64,000 bases of DNA, taken from contig NC_053137.1 of the NCBI RefSeq assembly GCF_016808335.1, positions 1,178,001 through 1,242,000 of the forward strand, given 5' to 3'. Shown here piece after piece: positions 23,958 through 35,012 of the stretch. The position numbers were made by a program, and so were the translations under genes. Position 1 is the first letter of the stretch. Each line of letters begins with the position of its first letter. The notes beneath the pieces are model-generated. The model was not told where the DNA came from. It was given only the letters and a program-made list of their open reading frames with translations, and searched no databases. The stretch comes from Panicum virgatum. Lineage: Eukaryota; Streptophyta; Magnoliopsida; Poales; Poaceae.

Positions 23958-24713
23958 CTATATAAGTAGAAACATACTCCTTCCCTTCGGTTTCATTAAC
24001 CGAAGGGAAGGAGTCAAAACAGCTCCAATAACCTTTTCTTCGGCCACTATATAAAGTTTAAAAGGAACATCTCTCTTAGGTGCTTTAAGAATCGGTGGCG
24101 AAAATATGTAATATTTAATCTTTTCGAATGCCTCTTGCTGTTTTGCCCCCCAAGTGAATTCGGCTTCATTCTTTAACCGAAGAATAGGAGTAAAAACATC
24201 AATTTTCCCGGACAAGTTAGAAATAAACTTTCTCAAGTAATTCACCTTGCCCAAAAACTTTTGCAAGTCCTTCTTATAAGTAGGAGCTTCAACTCTCTTC
24301 ATGGCTTCAATTCTTTTAGGATCAATCTCTATGCCCTCCTCATGAATAATGAAACCAAAGAACTTTCCAGCCGATACTCCAAAAGCACATTTGAGTGGAT
24401 TCATCTTCAAACCATACCGACGCATCCTTTCAAGAGCAAGTCTTAAATCGGCTAAATGAGAATCCAAACCGGCCGATTTAATGACAATATCATCAATGTA
24501 CACTTTCAAGATGACACCAAGCAAATCATGGAAGATTAAATTCATAGCTCTCTGATAAGTTGCACCAGCATTCTTCGAACCAAAAGTCATAACCACCCCA
24601 TTCAAATAAACCAAGAAATCCGGGACACACAAAGGCCGTTTTAGACGTATCTTTTCTAGATCTACCTTTTCTAAAGGATCAGCCGACGTAAAACCTTGGC
24701 CCAGCTTGTCCAT
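23958..24713 (-). pseudogene. Tat gypsy reverse transcriptase, N-terminal part deleted
   Basis: The recognisable part begins at GVVMTFGSKNAGATYQRAMN and includes the catalytic YIDDIVIKS motif and the connection domain (FLGKVNYLRKFI, FTPILRLKNEAEFTWG). The segment that should precede it in this family, with the fingers and first catalytic Asp region, is absent: it passes within a few residues from DPLEKVDLEKI to the VMTFG motif. The frame ends near 23958 beside a small inverted repeat (ttcggtttcattaaccgaa). The protein cannot work as a reverse transcriptase. Confidence 0.85.
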
Positions 24714-24944
24714 ATCTTCTGGCTCTTTAATAGTTTCACACTTATCATTCGCACACGCCCGATAGTGCTCAATACGCTGCTGGAGCCACTCTGCGCTGGA
24801 CCGGTTTGACCGGTCTGACTGGTCGGCTCTGATGGCCGATCTGAAGAGGATTGGTCTGACCGGTCGTAGGACCCGGTTGCACCTGAGTCGCCTGCTGAAC
24901 TCATCTTTACAGCATTAAATGATTTAGCCAATTTTCCATCGACT

Positions 24945-25480
24945 TTAGAGTTGCAGGAATAAAACCTTCCTTGGTGCAACTGATAAGCTCATAATCGGAC
25001 AGATCCAACCCGATAAGCACTTAACATTGTCATTGGCACCAATGGAATTGGAATCGGCGGTAGCTATGAAGGAAGAAGTGTCACCAGGCACTATCTCAAC
25101 CTCATCACCGATCCACTGAATAAGAAATTGATGCAAGGTAGATGGAACACATTGATTGGCATGAATCCAATCACGTCCAAGTATTAAACTGAAGTTAACT
25201 TGCACTTCCGAGACAAAAAAGGCTGTGGCGAGCGTCTTGCTTCCAACGGTCAACTCCATGGACGCAACCTCCTTGGCACCAATGGGATCACCTCCACCCA
25301 CACCGCTAACCGTCATGTTGGTCTTGATCAGCTCCTCGTCCTTCCCGCCAAACTTCTTGTACAATCAGTAGGGCATAAGATTTACAATTGCCCCACCATC
25401 CACTAACATGCGAGAAATCGGCTTTCCATTAAAATGTCCCCTCATGTAGAGAGCTTTCAAGTGATTATCCGATTCCTTGG
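24945..25480 (-). pseudogene. Tat gypsy protease with in-frame stop
   Basis: The active-site segment RMLVDGGAIVNLMPY is encoded near 25365-25415, with DGG in place of the usual D-S/T-G, which is common in this lineage. A TGA directly after it interrupts the frame; the domain continues as LYKKFGGKDEELIKT and ends with FSLILGRDWIHANQ. A further stop (TAG, 25485-25487) separates it from the gag-side frame. It is related to retropepsin and inactive here. Confidence 0.75.
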
Positions 25481-25489
25481 GCTTCTAGA

Positions 25490-28400
25490 ACACAACATCA
25501 CGAGGCCCAAATTGAAGATGAGCCACCTCCTCTTCGGGAATTATGAGGTAATCCGAAGACATGTGCACAACGTTGATCTCCAAATTGTTGCGCTTCGGGG
25601 ACAGCTCATAATCCACCAGTTCCTCTTCTTCCGTAGCCGGAGGAGCTGGTTCCACTTCGTCGATCCGAGAAACCAAAACAGGCTCCGCTGATTTGGCTGC
25701 GCTCGCTGTACTGGGATCAACCGGTCTGACCGGTGGCTCAGGGCGGTCTGACCGGTTGAGAGAACCGGTCTGACCAGTCGCCGGGGTCGGTTCGACCGGT
25801 CCCTCTGATGGTTGTTCAATCATCTTGGCCTGCCATACTTTGCCTTGAGGGATCATAGGCCTATACCTGTTGAAATACTCATCCCTCGCCTTCTCTGCCT
25901 CCTGCTCCCTCTTTTCCTTATTGCGAAGACGTTGGAGCTTCCTCTTTTGGGTATGCGTCAAACCCTCGGGACACCAATGGGGTTGATGGTACTTGTCCGC
26001 TACCTTGCTGCCACCAGCCTCATGATTGTTAGCAATAAAAGGTTTCTGGACAGGCGGAGCAGAAGAAGTAGCCGATTTATCAATCACCATTGGCTCCTTA
26101 CCCTTATCTTGCACAACCACTTTAATCTCGCCGATCTGAACAACAGTATCGGCTTTAGCCTTCTCTGGAGTAGTTTCTGGTTGCACCTCTGACTTCCTTT
26201 CCTTCATGCGGTATTCAGCCCACGGAGGAACAAATTGCGCCGGTCTCTGCTGAGACCGGTCTAACCGGTCATAGGGGACTGGTCTGACTGGTGGCGCCTG
26301 CTAAGCTGGGCCAGATTGGTGTGCTCCCAATCGGTCGTGTACTGGCATTCTAGACCTGTCCCCCTTTTGATATGGTGGCAGATATGGCATTGGAAAGCAC
26401 TGGAGCCAAATCCCTTCATGTTCCCACACCGGATTAACTACATTTGACGCCGGTGGGGACCAAGGCATAGTAGCATACACCTTTTGTGGAGGAAACTGAC
26501 GATAATCACCCTTGCGCCTGATGAATTCCCTCCTTGAAGGCGAAGCATTACCCCGACGCAGTGGTGAACGAAGTCTCTTTTTTAATGGCCGATCTTGTTG
26601 AACGGCCTTAGTGTACTTGTTCAATAACTGCCCAAAGGTATGTCCATGATTTGTACGCCTCCCCTGCAGTTTGGCACATTTGTTTTCCAAGTACCCTCTT
26701 CTGGACGTTTCGGCTTGAAAGTCCGGGGCTACTCCCTGGGCCGGTCTGACTGGTCATTAGACCCGGTCGGACCGGTTGGTGCTACCGGTTTGACCGGTTG
26801 CGCCTGGACAGCAGGATGACTAGATGAACTTGCTTGCCCCCCGGGCTTAGGAGCATTAACAAAAATCCTCAAAGTCGGCTTCCCATCTGGAGTCTTTTCA
26901 GCAATGACTTCTCGGGCCAGAATCTTGCGATTCACATTCATTGGCCTTGGATCTCCAATCACCATATTATTTCCTTGAGCCCCTTCGGCTTGCTCCGGCT
27001 AAAGGAGAACCTTTGAATTGTTCAACTCCAAAGTGTGGACAGGGAAGGGAGTCTTGTCCACTTGCATCTCAGAAAAGCACCAATCGTCTTTCATCTACAG
27101 CCGATTGGATCTGTCGACGGAAAACATTACAATCATTAGTAGCATGCGAGAAAGAATTATGCCACTTACAATATGCATGCCTTTTTAGTTCTTCAGGCAG
27201 TGGTATAGCATGAGATAAACGAATGTTTCCATGCTTAAGCAATTCATCAAAAATTCTATCGCACTTAGAAACATCAAAAGTAAACTTCATCTCATTCTGC
27301 CGATTCTTTTGAATCGGCTTAAGCGAAGGACACGTAGAAGGTTTGTCCTTTGATGGCCAAATAAATTCAGCGGCGTACACTCCTTTTTCCTCATCGTCCG
27401 AACAGTCGGAATCATTCTCAACAACATGCGTATTGGACCGATGAGGCTTAAAGGAATCTTTAGAATTCTTATACTTAAATTCGGTGCCAATAGCTCGCAT
27501 TTGCAAATGATTAACCGTAATGAAATCAAAACCTTCAAGTTTCTCTTTCAAATAAGAACGCAAGCCATTAAACGCCAAATCCACCAAATCCTTTTCCGAA
27601 AGGGATGAATTAAAACACCAGTTTTTCAAAGCTTTAAATCTTTGGAAGTAATCCAAAACCGATTCATCTCGGTTTTTTTAACCGATGTCAAGTCTAGCAA
27701 TCGAACTTCGGCTTCCCCACTATAGAAGTGATCATGAAATTTGCGCTCTAACTGATTCCAATTTAAAATTGATCCCGGCACAAGTGAAGAAAACCAAGAG
27801 AAAGCGGTTCCGGTCAAAAACAAAGAAAATAAGCGAACCCGCAAAGCATCATTAAGACCAGCTTCTCCCAATTGCAAGACATATTGGCTAACATGCTCCC
27901 AAGTCGTACGACAATCTTCACCATTGAATTTAACAAACTCAGGAACGCGCCAACCAGCAGGATATGAAATAAAATCAAACTCAGGAGGATATGGCTTTTG
28001 ATATAAACGCGACCCACCCATATCAATCCCAAGTTTAGATTTAATTATACCGGCCAAATCCTTTAAATCTATTGAAATCGGCCTGATAAGCACCACTGGC
28101 CGAAGCATACGAAGAGGACAAAACACGTTGTGCGGTAGGCTCGGTGTAAGCCATGTTAGTATTAGGAATCGGTCCTCGATGAGGTCCAGATCCCTGCTGT
28201 GACATAGCATGAGGCCCTGTATGCATCACTATTTCATTGGTTCGGCTAAGGACGGCCGAACTAGGGTTAGACGTGTGCGGTGCAGAGGGCACTGGGTGCT
28301 GCCCCGTCAGACCGGTCTGACCGGTCGTGTAACCGGTCTGACCGCCTACACCGGTCTAACCGGTCGATGAGACCGGTTGGACCGATGGCGTGTGGACAGT

Positions 28401-28867
28401 AGATGGCAGCGGAGTTTGCTCTGGGAACGAGTTCGGCGGCATCCTATAGAATTGATCTTGGGTAAAAAGATGTGCCAGCCGAATCTGCTTCTGTGAATTG
28501 AGCGCCACCTTCGACAGTTTTACATTTTTTTTAGCACTGCAATCTCATTGTTGAGCCCAGCAAAAGTCTCTCCCACGGCTACTTGTGCAGTAGATATTTT
28601 CGAATCTACCATGAGAGAGAATTGCTTGACCAATTCAGAGGGATCATTAGGAAGTACCTCGACCTTGTCTTGGTTCAGCTTGAATAATGGCATCACGAAC
28701 TCCCCGACCCTCTTGAATAGGCCTCCTCGCTCCTTCTTGAAACTCTGAAGGAAGTGCTCCCTCAGGTGCTCTTCAACGATGAGGTAGGCCTTGCGCTCCT
28801 CTTCGATGAGCTCCTCCATGGTCGTCTGGATGATGTTGTTGTTGTGGATTTCACCATGAGTACCCAT
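25490..28867 (-). pseudogene. Tat gypsy gag, frame-broken
   Basis: The leader starts at 28867 (MGTHGEIHNNN) and breaks in an A8 run near 28530. A CCGGT-microrepeat linker near 28340 carries a TAG where repeat copies have CAG. The retrotransposon gag domain follows (27690-28060: WRVPEFVKFNGEDCRTTWEH to FSWFSSLVPGSILNW), broken again in an A7 run near 27677, then the rest of gag (27069-27656) with a Cys/His cluster (YCKWHNSFSHATNDC). The C-terminal linkers (25490-26965) are low-complexity and rich in Gln, Thr, Ser, Asp and Pro. There are at least three frame breaks. Confidence 0.8.
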
Positions 28868-28916
28868 CTTCTCGAAGAAGTTAGATTAGATCGGTTTTAA
28901 AACCAGATTAATCTGT

Positions 28917-28934
28917 TCCCCAGCGGAGTCGCCA
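28917..28934 (-). other. Primer-binding site of the gypsy element
   Basis: On the minus strand TGGCGACTCCGCTGGGGA lies seven bases inside the 5' LTR (28942). It is the primer-site type seen in rice RIRE2-like Tat elements, thought to pair with a tRNA-Arg; the tRNA identity is from memory. Confidence 0.75.
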
Positions 28935-29415
28935 AAAAGTGTGTTGACACAGAGTTGTGCCAAACACACCCGAATGCGCTAGAACGCGCGACGATCGTCA
29001 AAACGATCAACACAGCAAGAACCCTGAGCGGACCGGTTTGACCAGTTTCGCCGACCGGTCTGACCGGTGCAGGAAGGGAACTCGCGAAGACCTAGAACAA
29101 CGAGCTCGGGAGGGACCGCGTCGGAGCTCGTGAATGTAGGGTTGCTCTGAGGTCGGCAGGCCACTCAGAACATCTTCAAACGCCGTCGAGATGAAGGAAG
29201 AAAGCAATTTAGGGTTGGAAAATGCTAGAGTTTGAGAGATAAAAAGTAATGCGATTTTTGTATTGATTCGATTGGGAATAACCTCAATCGGCCTTAGCCT
29301 TTATATTTATAGGCCAGGGAAGACGTACCCCTTCATGGTAGGATTACAAAAAGACTCTAAAGTACTTGCCTAATTCTACTCGGACTCTACAGGTCAGACC
29401 GGTCTGACCGGATCT

Positions 29416-29635
29416 TGTGAGAATATGTGGAACGTGGTTGCCTATCTTGGCTTGCCACGGTTGCTTGTTAATATAGGCAAATGCCTTGGAGAGTACACAA
29501 CAAGATTACAAGGTTGTTGAGTGCGGTTAACTGATATCCATCTATAAAACAAACTCTATCTTCTATCTAGGATATTCTGTTATCTACCGCAACAACCATG
29601 ACACGGTCACAGCCGTGAGTTACATACTTTTAACA
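29416..29635 (-). repeat. 3' LTR of the Ale copia (left copy)
   Basis: A 220-bp LTR, TGTGAGAATATG to TTTTAACA. It differs from the right LTR by G/A near 29450 and by one missing T near 29560. The plus-strand C7 run directly after it (29636-29642) is the complement of the polypurine tract. Confidence 0.95.
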
Positions 29636-29656
29636 CCCCCCCCTCAATCTAAACTT

Positions 29657-32600
29657 TCACACTTGCTGAAGATTAAGATTTTGCTTGAATTCTTCAAACT
29701 TGTGAATAGGGAGAGCTTTGGTAAAACCATCTGCTAGCTGATCCTTGGATGGAATGAGCCGAACTTGCACCTGCTTCTGTGCAACTCTTTCCCGAACAAA
29801 ATGAAAATCGATCTCTATATGCTTAGCCCTTGCATGAAACACGGGATTAGCAGACAAATATGTGGCTTCCAAGTTATCACACCATAGACAAGGAGGAGCT
29901 CTTAGAGACACTCCAAGTTCAGCAAGCAAGGATTCCAACCAAATTACTTCTGCAGTAGCATTAACCATAGACTTATATTCTGCCTCAGTACTTGACCGTG
30001 CCACCGTGGCCTGCTTGCGTGCACTCCAGGAGATAAGACTCGAACCAAAGAAGACAGCAAAGCCACCTGTGGAGCGCCTGTCATCTATACTTCCTGCCCA
30101 GTCAGCGTCTGAGAATGCACTCACAAGGAAGGAGTTCTTCCTTGAAATCTTCAACCCGATTTCAACTGTAAACATGATATACCTCAGAATGCGCTTGACT
30201 GAAGTCCAGTGAATCGTGGTCGGCGCATGAAGAAACTGACAAACTTTATTTACAGAGAAGGCCAAATCAGGTCTTGTTAAAGTGAGATATTGTAGTGCAC
30301 CCACAATACTTCTATATTTTGTACTATCATCAGCACTTAAAGGATCTCCCTCATACCTAGACAACTTCTCAGTAGCAGGAAGAGGCGTTGTTACTGCCTT
30401 GCAGATTGCCATTCCAACTCGTGACAATATATCTCGTGCATATTTACTTTGTGACAAGATGATTCCTTCCTTGTTCTTTTTGACTTCAATACCCAAAAAA
30501 TAATGTAAGTCCCCTAGATCTTTAAGAGCAAATTCTCTCTTAAGATCACACAGTAGGGCTGAAACAGCTTCTTCTGAAGATGCAGTGGCAATTATATCAT
30601 CCACATATATCAACATATAAATGCTCACTGCTTCCTTCTGATAAATAAACAAGGAAGTATATGACTTTGAGGCTTTAAAACCAAGACTAATCAACTTTGT
30701 ACTCAACCTAGAATACCACGCTCTTGGCGCTTGCTTCAGACCATAGATGGCTTTGTCCAACTTGAACACTAGATTACTTTCCTCAAAACCAGGAGGTTGT
30801 TTCATATAGACTTCTTCTTCCAGAACACCATGAAGAAACGCGTTATGTACATCTAACTGCCGTAAACACCAACCTCTTGCAACCGCCATGGACAAGACAA
30901 GTCGTACTGTAGCAATTTTAACAACTGGGCTAAAAGTATCTTCATAGTCTATACCATATTGCTGCTTGTATCCTTTTGCCACTAGTCTTGCCTTGTATCT
31001 TTCAATGGACCCATCAGCTTTCTTTTTAATTTTGAACACCCATTTACAGTCAATCAGGTTCATACCTTGCTTAACAGGAACAAGATGCTAGGTATTATTC
31101 CTCAGAAGAGCAGAGTATTCCTCATCCATAGCTTTCTTCCAGTTTGAATCCCCAAGAGCTTCTTGTAAAGACTGAGGTTCACCTGTAGAGCACAAGTTGC
31201 CATATCTAATGGTGCCATCAGTAAATTTTTTTGGTTTAACAATGCCACGTTGCGACCTGGTAGTGGGACGCTGAGGTTCTGGTGATGGAGTAGCACCAGG
31301 CGACCAGTCTGAGTCCGTCGGTGAGCCTGGAGGTGCCACAGACAAACCGGCCACAGATGATCCATCCGGCTCGATCTCCCCCCCCCCCACGCGACGAAGA
31401 GTGGGGCGAAGTAGGCGCAAAAGATCCGGCCGGGGTGCACGCAGATGCGTCCGGGACGCGTGGCGGCGACGAGCGCGACGCTGGGGGTGCAGCCGCAGGC
31501 CCATCCGGATCCGCCTGGGATCGCGCACCGGTCGTTGCAGCATCTGCTGGAGAATCCGCTTGGGATCGCGCACCGGACGTTGCAGGCGAATCCGCCTCGA
31601 AGCCATCGCCAGCGGTTGGCTGAATAAGCTCCCCCATATCACATCTATTTTGTGTTGCATGAACACCATTTTGTACAGAATTTTCTCCTGCGTCCTGCAA
31701 AACAGAAGTGGTACTAGTGCTAGGATGATCATTAGTAACATTAGATTCAGTAGTGCATCCCCAAGACTGTGAAGATGTTCCGGTAGAAGGAGAATTTCGC
31801 GCTGAAGGCGAGCACCAGCGTTAGGATGAAGCTCACTGAAAGGAAAAATATTTTCATCAAAGACCACATCACAGGACAAATAAACCCGACCTGTGGAGGG
31901 TTCAAGACACTTAAACCCTTTGTGGAGAGAGCTATATCCCAGAAACACACACCGGGTAGATCTAAAGGCAAGCTTCCGATTGTTGTAAGGCCTGAGATTT
32001 GGCCAACAAGCACAACCAAATACACGCAAAGAGGTGTACTCAGGTTTTTCTTTGAGAAGAAGCTCCACAGGAGTATGATAATTAATGACTTTGCTCGGGA
32101 GAATATTTATGAGGTAGGTTGCGGTCAAGAAAGCTTGATCCCAAAATTTTAGGGGCATAGATGCGTTGGCCAGGAGAGCAAGACCAACCTCAACAATATG
32201 GCGATGTTTTCTTTCTGCTACACCATTCTGTTGGTGAGCATGGGGACAGGAAACCCGATGAGCTATCCCAATTTGCTGGAAAAAGGAATTTAGTTTCTCA
32301 TATTCCCCACCCCAATCGGTCTGCATAGAGATAATCTTCCTACCAAACTTGCGTTCAACAAGGTTTTGGAAATTTTTGAAAATCTGAAACACATCAGATT
32401 TTTTGCTTGATCAAGTATATCCAGATGTATTTGCTAAAGTCATCGATAAAACTAACATAATATGAATGCCTGCCAACAGAAACAGGCGCAGGACCCCAAA
32501 CATCCGAAAAAATGAGTTCCAAGGGAGAACTAGAGGTACTGTGTGACTTTCCATACGGCAACTGATGACTCTTAGCTCTTTGACACGAATCACAAACAGA

Positions 32601-33050
32601 CTCATTGTTTGAGGAACTAACACAAGGAAGATTATTGTCTCTAAGAACACGATCTACTATAGGAAAAGCAGGATGACCTAGACGACTATGCCACCGAGAT
32701 GATGACACTTTATTGACTCCATGAGCTTGCTTGATTGAACTGAGGTCCGAATGATGAGGCGCAAGAGGATAGAGACCTCTTTCACATCTTCCTTGATGCA
32801 GAATTTGCCTCGTTGCCCGATCCTTTATGGAGAAGAAATTTGGGTGAAATTCAAGGAAAACGTCATTATCTGAAGTAAGACGATGAACAGAAAGCAAGCT
32901 CTTGTTCGCTCTAGGCACATGCAAAATATTTTTAAGATGTAGTTTTTTTCTTGGGGGTATGCAAAACTGAATGGCCAATGTTACTAATTTTCATACCTGC
33001 TCCACTGGCTGTATGCACCTGATCTTGGCCGCCATACTTGTCACGGACGG
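29657..33050 (-). pseudogene. Ale copia pol (protease end, integrase, RT, RNase H) with a frameshift and stop
   Basis: Read from 33050 downwards: a gag-pre-integrase domain (GRCERGLYPL), HHCC zinc-binding residues (WHSRLGHPAF, CDSCQRAKSH), and the integrase core (FSDVWGP, FIDDFSKY, then TDWGGEYEKL and NGVAERKHRHIVEV). A sixth T in the plus-strand run 32399-32404 shifts the frame inside the integrase. The linker near 31378-31388 holds an 11-C run and a long GC-rich open frame in another phase. RT begins near 31200; a TAG at 31088-31090 interrupts it where the family has Trp before HLVPV. The remaining RT (YVDDI) and RNase H ([10 protein letters not shown]) are intact to the stop at 29657. All domains are nearly complete, so decay is recent. 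Confidence 0.9.
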
Positions 33051-34043
33051 TCATCTTCTCAAGTTCACTGGTGATGTGGTCGGACACGCCACTGACGCAT
33101 ACCAGTTGGTGTCCACCCCATACCCAGTGGAAGCTGCGCCGGCGGTCTTGTTCTGGTGCTCATCGTAGTCGTCGTAGCGGTACCAGAAGTCAGGTGCTTC
33201 ATGACTGCCTTTCTTGCAGATCTGACAGACCGGTTTTCGCGGAACGCCTTGCTTGGGACCGCCATCGTGGTTTGCACCACTGCGACCACCATTATTGCGA
33301 CCACCATTGCCGCGTCCACGGCCACGGTAGTTCCCGCGACCACGAGATCCACCACGCCCTCGAGATGTAGAGTTTGCCGAGGACTGGAACTGACTCCCAT
33401 CGTTGCCCCGAAACATATCAAGGCGAAGCTCATAGGCCATTAGTTGAGCATGAAGATCGCTCAACGTAATGGGGTCAGCACGACCAAGAACAGATGAAAC
33501 AACAGGGTTGTAATCAAAATCAAGGCCGTTAAGAATGTACCCGACCATATCATCTGCATCTACCGTTTTACCAGCAGATGCAATCTCATCACTGATGTTC
33601 TTCATCTTGGCGAGGTAGTCCGCCATCTTCATGTCTCCTTTCTTCAAGTTGGCGAGTTGCAGACGCAGGTTCGTGACCCGCGCACGGGATTGAGCGGCGA
33701 AACTTCCCTCAAGTGTCGCCCATACTTCTGCCGATGTGGTCAGAGTAGCGACTTGTGCCAGCACCTCCTTGTTGATGGAGTTGAGGAGGTGGCCGAGTAG
33801 CTGTTGATCTCTGGACACCCACACCTCATATGCTGGATTGGGCTTTTCTTCCGCCTTGCCATCCTTCTCGACAGAGAGGACCTTAGGCGGTGCAGGAGAC
33901 GATCCATCCAGGATACCCATGAGTTGGGCTCCACGGATCGCCGGAAGGAATTGTGCTTTCCATAGCACAAAGTTGTCCCTGGTCAGCTTTTCAGCGACCG
34001 GAGGACCGAGAGGAGATGGCGCCGAGTTGGAGGAGGACGCCAT
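33051..34043 (-). pseudogene. Ale copia gag with damaged zinc knuckle and protease junction
   Basis: The ATG at 34043 opens a 330-codon frame: DUF4219/UBN2-type gag (NFVLWKAQFLPAIRGAQLMG), Gly/Arg-rich RNA-binding stretch, then a zinc knuckle (CQICKKGSHEAPDF) whose last Cys is Phe. At the protease start (near 33088-33110) a base is missing and the codon for the catalytic Asp reads Val, so the frame runs into 23 unrelated residues and a stop. Either change alone should disable the protease; the knuckle change may impair RNA packaging. Confidence 0.85.
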
Positions 34044-34080
34044 GGCTAGGGTTGGAAGGTTGTAGATGTATTAGGAAGAA

Positions 34081-34096
34081 GAGGCTCTGATTACCA
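34081..34096 (-). other. Primer-binding site of the Ale copia
   Basis: On the minus strand TGGTAATCAGAGCCTC directly follows the LTR end (CTCACA). This matches a Met-tRNA type primer site and confirms the minus orientation and the LTR edge at 34097. Confidence 0.9.
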
Positions 34097-34317
34097 TGTG
34101 AGAATATGTGGAACGTGGTTGCCTATCTTGACTTGCCACGGTTGCTTGTTAATATAGGCAAATGCCTTGGAGAGTACACAACAAGATTACAAGGTTGTTG
34201 AGTGCGGTTAACTGATATCCATCTATAAAACAAACTCTTATCTTCTATCTAGGATATTCTGTTATCTACCGCAACAACCATGACACGGTCACAGCCGTGA
34301 GTTACATACTTTTAACA
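34097..34317 (-). repeat. 5' LTR of the Ale copia (right copy)
   Basis: A 221-bp LTR from TGTGAGAATATG to TTTTAACA, followed by the GATCT duplication at 34318-34322. It is nearly identical to the left LTR. Confidence 0.95.
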
Positions 34318-34768
34318 GATCTGACGTGCCAAATTTAGCCGTGAACAATCATCACATCAAACCAAACAGGGCGCGCTCTGAATATTCCTTTCCTTGTGCT
34401 TCCTTTTCTTCTTCTTTTCTTCTTCTTCTGCTTGTTTTTTTGAAGTTTGGGAGGAAGACGAGGTTTACTCTTCAAGGGAACAGAGGCCCATTCCTTTCTT
34501 ACCACAAGGCTGGGCTGCTACTGATTGATGGTTCTTCCCTTGGCCCATGTATGACTCAGGCCATAATATATGTGAACTGCTACAGCCCTGGCCCGAACTA
34601 GGATGTCAGTCAGGCCAGGGAAGCCCAATCAACCAATCATGTGCTAAAAAAAAACAATCACTACTTTTTCATTTCTTTTTTTGAGCTGTGCTGTGATGTT
34701 TGTGATGCAGCGGAGGCGGAGCCTATATCTAAATAAGCTAGTAACGGATAGCTGCTAGTATATGTAAT

Positions 34769-35012
34769 CCCTCCAAAATATAAGTATTTTTAGATTTGGT
34801 CAAAAATCAAATTTATTCTATTTTAACTCTAAATAGTAAATAATTTATAAAAATCTATAAAATAAAAATAATATTACTAGATTTATTATCAAAGCAGTTA
34901 TCATAATATATAAATGTTTATATTTAAAATAATTCATTCATAAGAATTTGATAAGTTAAAGTTGAATAAGCTTGACTCTAATCAAATCTAAAAATGATTA
35001 TATTTTAGGAGA
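34769..35012. mobile_element. Stowaway-type MITE
   Basis: The left end CCCTCCAAAATATAAG with atttttagatttggt is matched by an inverted right end (atcaaatctaaaaat then attatattttagga). It is AT-rich and about 245 bp. The ends resemble the CTCCCTCCGTCCCAAAATATA Stowaway class. Exact edges are uncertain by a few bases. Confidence 0.65.

Larger units (their letters stand above)
29416..34317 (-). mobile_element. Young Ale/Retrofit (Hopscotch-like) Ty1/copia element
   Basis: A 4.9-kb element with short LTRs (29416-29635 and 34097-34317) that by eye differ by one substitution and one 1-bp indel, flanked by a GATCT duplication. It is on the minus strand with a Met primer site beside the right LTR and a polypurine tract beside the left one. 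Gag-pol order is copia-like (GAG-PR-INT-RT-RH), and the integrase-RT linker (FPFSELHPNAGARL) points to the Ale/Retrofit lineage. Despite the recent insertion implied by its LTRs, the coding region has a lost protease active site, two frameshifts and a stop in RT. Confidence 0.95.
19570..34347 (-). mobile_element. Complete, decayed Tat-type Ty3/gypsy retrotransposon with two nested insertions
   Basis: The element is bounded by LTRs that start TGTTGACACAG (19570 and 28942) and end in TCAACA/GTGAACA, with the target duplication ATCAT on both sides (19565-19569 and 34348-34352). It is oriented on the minus strand: 5' LTR on the right, primer site, gag, protease, RT, RNase H, a second plant-type RNase H and integrase. 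The order PR-RT-RH-aRH-INT is characteristic of the Tat lineage. The SIRE solo LTR (20779-22380) and the Ale copia (29416-34317) are later insertions into it. The two LTRs differ by more than 20 mostly transition changes, and every coding domain is interrupted, so it is an old non-autonomous copy. Confidence 0.95.
28942..34347 (-). repeat. 5' LTR of the gypsy element, interrupted by a copia insertion
   Basis: The LTR occupies 28942-29415 and resumes at 34318/34323-34347. The pieces join through the copia target duplication GATCT (29411-29415 and 34318-34322). Without the insert it is about 499 bp, close to the 502 bp of the left LTR. It contains several ACCGGTCTGACCGG units (29020-29070, 29388-29410). 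Confidence 0.92.

Noticed and set aside
31236..31700. GC-rich ORF in the copia linker as a captured host gene
   Set aside because: The position between integrase and RT is the normal variable linker of Ale copia elements; the open frame is probably the original linker phase, shifted by slippage near the C11 run.
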